This document shows, piece after piece, positions 1 through 3,289 of a DNA stretch of 5,330 nucleotides. The position numbers and the translations under genes were made by a program. The notes below the pieces were generated by a model, which saw nothing but the letters and a program-made list of their open reading frames with translations, was not told where the DNA came from and ran no database searches. Origin of the DNA: an uncultured Clostridia bacterium (GTDB taxonomy: Bacteria; Bacillota; Clostridia; Oscillospirales; Acutalibacteraceae); the NCBI GenBank assembly GCA_937902305.1, contig CALDHV010000052.1:1-5330 (forward strand), read 5' to 3'. Numbering within the stretch: the first letter of the stretch is position 1; each line of letters begins with the position of its first letter.

Positions 1-82
1 GCTGGTCGATGACCTCGTCCTTGCCGACGACGGCTTTTTTCATATTTTCGCGGATGCTGTTGAGAACTTGTACTGACTCCAT
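1..82 (-). CDS. MoxR-family AAA+ ATPase, N-terminal fragment (partial, runs off window start)
   Basis: Reading the minus strand from ATG at 82-80 gives 27 codons with no stop before the window edge. The fragment contains KKAVVGKDEVI, the conserved lead-in to the AAA+ core of MoxR-type ATPases (family pattern roughly I..VVGQ.EVI). In that family the Walker A loop follows shortly afterwards and would lie outside the window. MoxR ATPases are cytoplasmic chaperone-like ATPases, often encoded with von Willebrand factor A-domain and DUF58 proteins; none of those partners can be seen here. The start is supported by a purine-rich AAAGGA on the minus strand (99-94), 11 bases upstream, a slightly long spacing. 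A near-consensus minus-strand promoter lies at 239-211. The gene diverges from the T-box and ligase units and has no evident functional link to them. The family call rests on a short stretch only. Confidence 0.72.
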   Translation of the reverse strand, partial: MESVQVLNSIRENMKKAVVGKDEVIDQ

Positions 83-138
83 AATGCAACCATTCCTTTC
101 TTCCTGTGTACCTCTCATAAACGACCGTAAAGCGGCGG

Positions 139-178
139 GGAAACGGCGATTATCGTGCGGATTGCGCAAACCGTTTCC
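139..178. repeat. Nested inverted repeat in the 5' UTR of the divergent MoxR-type gene
   Basis: A perfect 8-base inverted repeat, GGAAACGG (139-146) and CCGTTTCC (171-178), encloses a second small hairpin, TGCG (156-159) and CGCA (165-168), with a 5-base loop. It lies between the predicted minus-strand start site (about 204) and the MoxR-type start codon, so it would form a structured leader in that mRNA. No U-run follows on the minus strand, so it is not a standard terminator in that direction. On the plus strand a T-run (192-197) follows only after a gap of 13 bases. It could be an RNA stability element, a protein binding site or chance. Confidence 0.4.
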
Positions 179-210
179 ATCAAAATCGGCGTTTTTTATA
201 CACTTTGTTC

Positions 211-239
211 ATTTTATAATACCGCCGGGGCGATGTCAA
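211..239 (-). promoter_or_regulatory. Sigma-A-type promoter for the MoxR-type gene
   Basis: On the minus strand a perfect -35 box TTGACA (239-234) is followed by 17 bases and a -10 box TAAAAT (216-211), one mismatch from TATAAT. Transcription would start near 204, leaving a 5' UTR of about 120 bases that contains the nested inverted repeat at 139-178. The -35 box overlaps the palindrome at 235-249. Confidence 0.65.
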
Positions 240-249
240 GATATTTGAC
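235..249. promoter_or_regulatory. Palindrome overlapping divergent -35 boxes (candidate operator)
   Basis: GTCAA (235-239), GATAT, TTGAC (245-249) forms a 15-base inverted repeat. Its left arm is part of the minus-strand TTGACA -35 box. Its right arm is part of a weaker plus-strand TTGACG -35-like box. A dimeric repressor bound here could block both. Part of the symmetry arises simply from two opposed -35 boxes, and no copy is seen at the second promoter (2944-2972), which weakens the case for an operator. Confidence 0.3.
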
Positions 250-273
250 GAAAAATGACAAAACTGTTACTAT
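245..273 (+). promoter_or_regulatory. Possible upstream plus-strand promoter
   Basis: TTGACG (245-250), a 17-base spacer and TACTAT (268-273) match the sigma-A consensus at five of six bases in each box. Transcription from here would start around 280 and run into the T-box leader with about 60 extra 5' bases. The stronger promoter at 305-333 makes this one non-essential, and it could be chance in AT-rich DNA. Confidence 0.35.
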
Positions 274-304
274 TTTCAACCCATGAAAAATATCAAGAAA
301 ACGC

Positions 305-333
305 TTGACAAGCATCGGGGGATGTGCTACAAT
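305..333 (+). promoter_or_regulatory. Sigma-A promoter of the first T-box/ligase unit
   Basis: A perfect TTGACA (305-310), a 17-base spacer and TACAAT (328-333), one mismatch from consensus, place the transcription start near 340, just before Stem I of the T-box leader. The same TTGACA-17-TACAAT arrangement precedes the second unit at 2944-2972, so the two units share promoter design as well as leader and gene. Confidence 0.85.
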
Positions 334-339
334 ACAGCC

Positions 340-609
340 AAATTGAAAAAGGCTGTGACGAAGACGGCGTGGCCTGCTTGCCTTTCAGAGACCCGGTGGA
401 TGGTGCAAACCGGGAGCAACAGACCGTCCTGCCCATCGCTTCCGAGCCGGAAGAGCGAAAGAAGGATTTCGAGTAGTTTTTCCCGTGATTGCTGCGTCAA
501 GGCATAGGGGTTGTCAGACTCCGAGAGCGGTCGCCTCCGGGCGGCAAATTGAGTGGTACCGCGGATGTGATTTTTCACACTCGTCTCAATGGTGAGACGG
601 GTGTTTTTT
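340..609 (+). promoter_or_regulatory. T-box riboswitch leader 1, specifier ATC (isoleucine)
   Basis: This is a transcriptional T-box leader that reads through when it binds uncharged tRNA. The T-box sequence GAGTGGTACCGCGG lies at 551-564. Stem I closes with GGCT (351-354) and AGCC (445-448), followed by a kink-turn-like GTGAC/GAG region and a GAAG (360-363)/CTTC (439-442) helix. Higher in Stem I are CTGcTTGC (374-381)/GCAACAG (416-422), the AG-bulge CAGAGA (386-391), and the distal CCCGGT (392-397)/ACCGGG (409-414) around GGATGGTGCAA. One purine (G438) before the CTTC strand, as the T-box specifier loop requires, is codon ATC (435-437), which reads isoleucine. A hairpin at 530-545 is the Stem III equivalent. 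The antiterminator pairs TTGAG (549-553) with CTCAA (585-589) and GCG (561-563) with CGT (582-584). This leaves TGGT (554-557) to pair with a tRNA ending ACCA. The T-box call is very secure; the specifier is read by eye and is likely. Confidence 0.93.
577..609 (+). terminator. Intrinsic terminator of T-box leader 1
   Basis: A 12-base-pair stem, ACACTCGTCTCA (577-588) with TGAGACGGGTGT (593-604), has one G-T wobble and an ATGG loop, and is followed by TTTTTT (604-609). Its left arm contains CGTCTCA, which is also the right arm of the antiterminator, so the two folds exclude each other. This is the switch: uncharged tRNA stabilises the antiterminator and lets polymerase reach the ligase gene. 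Confidence 0.92.
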
Positions 610-620
610 ATTTTGAAAAA

Positions 621-626
621 AGGAGG
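621..626 (+). promoter_or_regulatory. Ribosome binding site AGGAGG fixing the start of the first fusion gene
   Basis: AGGAGG lies 7 bases before ATG at 634-636. It decides between that start and an in-frame ATG at 589, which sits in the loop of the terminator hairpin and has no Shine-Dalgarno sequence. Confidence 0.9.
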
Positions 627-633
627 CCGTATC

Positions 634-2898
634 ATGGCAACGGTCGAAGCAAAACAACTGCAAGAGGTGGCACGCCGTATCCGTGAAATGCGGGAGATCT
701 TTAACTATTCCGAGGAAGAAATGGCGGAAAAAGCAGAGGTCACTCTCGAGGAATATCGGCAGTATGAGGCGGGGGAGCTGGATTTCCCCTTCACCTTTAT
801 TCACAAATGCTCACTGGCATTCGGAATCGGCATCACCGATCTGCTGGAGGGGCGCAGCGCCCATTTGTCCTCCTATACCGTCACCCGCAAGGGGCAGGGA
901 CAGCAGACCGCCAAGGAGGACGGCATCACCATCCAAAACCTGGCGCCGCTTTTCCGCAAAAAAATTGCCGAGCCGTACTGGGTGCGGTATGAATACAGCG
1001 CCGATTTGCAGGATAAGCCCATTCATCTGACCAAGCACTCCGGACAGGAGTTCGACTTTGTGATGAGCGGGCGCCTCAAGGTGCAGATCGGCGATAATGT
1101 GGAGTATCTCGGTGAGGGGGACAGCATCTATTACAACAGCTCCACCCCGCATGGGATGATCGCGGTGGACGGCAAGGAGTGCCTGTTCGTGGCGGTGATC
1201 CTGCCGGGCGAAAACGAAAAGGAAACGGTCGTACGCGATACGCTGTTGCCCTCCCGCTCCGCCGCCGTGACCGCCGCGTCGCGCTTTGTCCGCACCGTTG
1301 AGGATGAAAACGGCGCATTGCAGTCCATCGCGTTTGACGATACCGAGCATTTCAACTTTGCCTTTGATATCGTCGATGAGATCGCGCGCCGCGAGCCGGA
1401 TAAGCTCGCGCTGTTGCACCTGTCGGCGGATAAGACCGAGCGTCGCTTTACCTTCCGGGATATTATGCGCGCATCCAACCAATGCGCGAATTATTTCAAG
1501 TCCCTCGGCATCAAAAAGGGCGACCGCGTGATGCTGGTGCTCAAGCGCCACTATCAATTCTGGTTTGCGATGCTGGGGTTACACAAGCTCGGCGCAGTCG
1601 CCATCCCCGCGACCAATCAGCTGCAGGCGCACGATTTCGAATACCGCTTCACGGCGGCGGGCATCAGCGCGGTGCTTTGTACCGTGGATGGTGATACCGC
1701 CCACCAGATCGACCTTGCCTGCGTGCAAAGCCCGACCATGACCTGCAAGATCGCGGTCGGCGGCGCACGGGATGGCTGGCACACCTTCGATGAGGAATAC
1801 ACGCTGTTCAGCACACATTTTGCGCGCACGGCGGACTCCCCCTGCGGCAGTGACCCGATGCTTATGTTCTTCACCTCCGGCACGACCGGGTATCCGAAGA
1901 TCGCGACCCACACCCACACCTACCCGCTGGGGCATTATATCACGGCGAAATACTGGCACGGCGTCAGCGCCGACGGCTTGCATTTCACCATCTCCGATAC
2001 CGGCTGGGGTAAGGCGCTGTGGGGTAAGCTGTATGGGCAATGGCTGTGCGAGGGCGCGGTGTTTGCCTACGATTTCGACCGCTTCTCGGCGCAGGATATT
2101 CTGCCGCTGTTCGCCCAATATCACATCACGACCTTCTGCGCGCCTCCGACAATGCTCCGTATGCTCGTCAAGGAAGATATTGCCCAATATGATTTCTCCT
2201 CCGTGCGCCATATGACCACGGCAGGCGAGGCGCTCAACCCTGAGGTATACCGTCAATTCGAAAAGGCGACCGGCTTGCAGATCCACGAGGGCTTCGGGCA
2301 GACCGAGCTGACGCTGGCGATCGCCAATCTGATCGGCGCACCGCACAAGATCGGCGCGATGGGCAAGCCGAGTCCGCTTTATGATGTCCGGCTGGTGGAT
2401 GCGGACGGCAATGAGGTACCGGACGGACAGACCGGTGAGATCGTGATACGGACGGTGGAAAACGTGCCGTGCGGGCTGTTTGCGGGGTATTACCGCGACG
2501 AGGAGCGCACGAGGCAGGTGTGGTACGACGGATATTACCACACCGGGGATACCGCCTGGCGGGATGAGGACGGCTTCTACTGGTATGTCGGGCGGGTGGA
2601 TGACGTCATCAAATCCTCCGGCTACCGTATCGGGCCGTTCGAGATCGAAAGCGTCATTATGGAATTGCCGTATGTGCTGGAGTGCGGTGTTTCCGCCGCG
2701 CCGGATGAGGTGCGCGGGCAGGTGGTCAAGGCAAGCATCGTGCTGGTGAACGGCACCGAGCCGACCGAGGAACTGAAAAAAGAAATACAGGATTATGTCA
2801 AGAAGCATACCGCACCGTACAAGTATCCGCGCATCGTTGTTTTCCGTGACAGCCTGCCGAAAACGGTCAACGGCAAGATCCAACGTAATTTATTATGA
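634..2898 (+). CDS. XRE-cupin-AMP-forming acyl-CoA synthetase fusion protein (T-box/Ile controlled)
   Basis: The 754-residue protein has three parts. Residues about 8-73 form an XRE-like helix-turn-helix (RRIREMR, then EEMAEKAEVTLEEYRQYEAG, ending TDLLEG). Residues about 125-192 form a cupin_2-like barrel (HSGQEFDFVMSGRLKVQIG, then GDSIYYNSSTPHGM). Residues about 240-754 form a complete ANL-superfamily ligase, closest in motif style to medium-chain acyl-CoA synthetases. Ligase motifs are the phosphate loop TSGTTGYPK (414-422), GFGQTE (553-558), YHTGD (635-639), hinge GRVDDVIK (653-660) and the catalytic lysine K748 in NGKIQRNLL at the C-terminus. The expected reaction is carboxylate + ATP + CoA to acyl-CoA + AMP + PPi in the cytoplasm. 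T-box control with an isoleucine specifier suggests 2-methylbutyrate or a similar branched acid, but this is inference; motifs alone do not fix the substrate. The cupin keeps few of the usual metal-binding histidines, so it may sense a ligand rather than catalyse. The HTH may bind DNA or be purely structural. Confidence 0.92.
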   Translation: MATVEAKQLQEVARRIREMREIFNYSEEEMAEKAEVTLEEYRQYEAGELDFPFTFIHKCSLAFGIGITDLLEGRSAHLSSYTVTRKGQGQQTAKEDGITIQNLAPLFRKKIAEPYWVRYEYSADLQDKPIHLTKHSGQEFDFVMSGRLKVQIGDNVEYLGEGDSIYYNSSTPHGMIAVDGKECLFVAVILPGENEKETVVRDTLLPSRSAAVTAASRFVRTVEDENGALQSIAFDDTEHFNFAFDIVDEIARREPDKLALLHLSADKTERRFTFRDIMRASNQCANYFKSLGIKKGDRVMLVLKRHYQFWFAMLGLHKLGAVAIPATNQLQAHDFEYRFTAAGISAVLCTVDGDTAHQIDLACVQSPTMTCKIAVGGARDGWHTFDEEYTLFSTHFARTADSPCGSDPMLMFFTSGTTGYPKIATHTHTYPLGHYITAKYWHGVSADGLHFTISDTGWGKALWGKLYGQWLCEGAVFAYDFDRFSAQDILPLFAQYHITTFCAPPTMLRMLVKEDIAQYDFSSVRHMTTAGEALNPEVYRQFEKATGLQIHEGFGQTELTLAIANLIGAPHKIGAMGKPSPLYDVRLVDADGNEVPDGQTGEIVIRTVENVPCGLFAGYYRDEERTRQVWYDGYYHTGDTAWRDEDGFYWYVGRVDDVIKSSGYRIGPFEIESVIMELPYVLECGVSAAPDEVRGQVVKASIVLVNGTEPTEELKKEIQDYVKKHTAPYKYPRIVVFRDSLPKTVNGKIQRNLL

Positions 2899-2943
2899 CG
2901 GAAAAGCGTGGCTTACTTACCTTAATTTATTAACAAAAAAGTA

Positions 2944-2972
2944 TTGACATTCGGCGAGAACGGTGGTACAAT
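2944..2972 (+). promoter_or_regulatory. Sigma-A promoter of the second T-box/ligase unit
   Basis: A perfect TTGACA (2944-2949), a 17-base spacer and TACAAT (2967-2972) predict a start near 2979. It begins 46 bases after the stop codon of the upstream gene. No hairpin followed by a T-run separates the two, so transcripts from the first unit could also enter the second leader. Confidence 0.85.
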
Positions 2973-2978
2973 GACGAA

Positions 2979-3258
2979 AATTGCATAAAGGCGTTGACGA
3001 AGAGGGCGCGAAAAGATCTCCTGCAGAGAGGCCGTGGTCGGTGCAAACGGTCGGTGTGCTTTTCGGGTTTGTAGCTTCTGAGCCGGGAAGAAGAACGCCC
3101 CACGGCGGGTCAGTAGAACTTCCCCGTGATTGCTGCGTAAAGGCATAGGGGTTGCAGACTCCGAGAGCGGTCGTCGTCAGACGGCAATTTGAGTGGTACC
3201 GCGGGTCGGCTGATTATTCAGCACTCGTCTCAAGTCATTACTTGGGATGAGTGCTTTT
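2979..3258 (+). promoter_or_regulatory. T-box riboswitch leader 2, specifier GTA (valine)
   Basis: This second complete T-box leader is homologous to the first. The T-box sequence GAGTGGTACCGCGG (3191-3204) is identical. Stem I closes with GGC (2990-2992) and GCC (3082-3084), then a TTGAC/TGA kink-turn-like region, a GAAG (2999-3002)/CTTC (3075-3078) helix, and CGAAAAG (3009-3015)/CTTTTCG (3059-3065) above the specifier loop. AG-bulge bases AGAGAG lie at 3025-3030, with a distal loop containing CGGTGCAAAC. One purine (G3074) before CTTC is GTA (3071-3073), which reads valine. The Stem III hairpin at 3170-3185 differs from leader 1 by a compensatory C-G to T-A change. The antiterminator pairs TTGAG (3189-3193) with CTCAA (3229-3233), exposing TGGT for a tRNA ending ACCA. 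Upper Stem I has diverged far more from leader 1 than the 3' half has. Confidence 0.93.
3221..3258 (+). terminator. Intrinsic terminator of T-box leader 2
   Basis: A 15-base-pair stem, GCACTCGTCTCAAGT (3221-3235) with ACTTGGGATGAGTGC (3240-3254), has two G-T wobbles and a CATT loop, and is followed by TTTT (3255-3258). The left arm includes CGTCTCAA, shared with the antiterminator. The U-run is shorter than in leader 1 but the stem is longer. Confidence 0.9.
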
Positions 3259-3278
3259 CACATTTGTCCCGCAGAGAG

Positions 3279-3283
3279 AAGGA
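3279..3283 (+). promoter_or_regulatory. Ribosome binding site of the second fusion gene
   Basis: AAGGA within AGAGAGAAGGAAG lies 6 bases before ATG at 3290-3292. It is weaker than the AGGAGG of the first gene. It supports the ATG start that gives an N-terminus aligned with the first fusion protein. Confidence 0.8.
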
Positions 3284-3289
3284 AGCATC

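Noticed and set aside
139..197. Inverted repeat plus T-run as a plus-strand terminator
   Set aside because: The T-run starts 13 bases after the end of the stem and no plus-strand gene ends upstream, so a standard intrinsic terminator is not supported.
9..507. Short plus-strand open frames across 9-248 and 283-507
   Set aside because: The first overlaps the MoxR-type start on the other strand and the divergent promoters; the second runs through the promoter and T-box Stem I. Neither has a convincing ribosome binding site or protein-like composition.
589..633. In-frame upstream ATG at 589 extending the first fusion protein by 15 residues
   Set aside because: It lies in the loop of the T-box terminator hairpin and has no ribosome binding site; ATG at 634 has AGGAGG at ideal spacing and gives an N-terminus matching the paralog.
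327..804. Minus-strand open frames over the first T-box leader and gene start
   Set aside because: They cross the structured leader and the start of the real gene, with no promoter or ribosome binding site support.
1579..2883. Long open frame of about 434 codons on the minus strand opposite the ligase domain
   Set aside because: It is antisense to a gene with clear catalytic motifs, its translation has no recognisable domain, and a similar antisense frame lies opposite the paralog (3350-4426). This is expected from the codon bias of GC-rich genes.
2922..3146. Minus-strand open frame over the second promoter and leader
   Set aside because: It overlaps a clear promoter and T-box leader on the other strand and encodes no recognisable protein.
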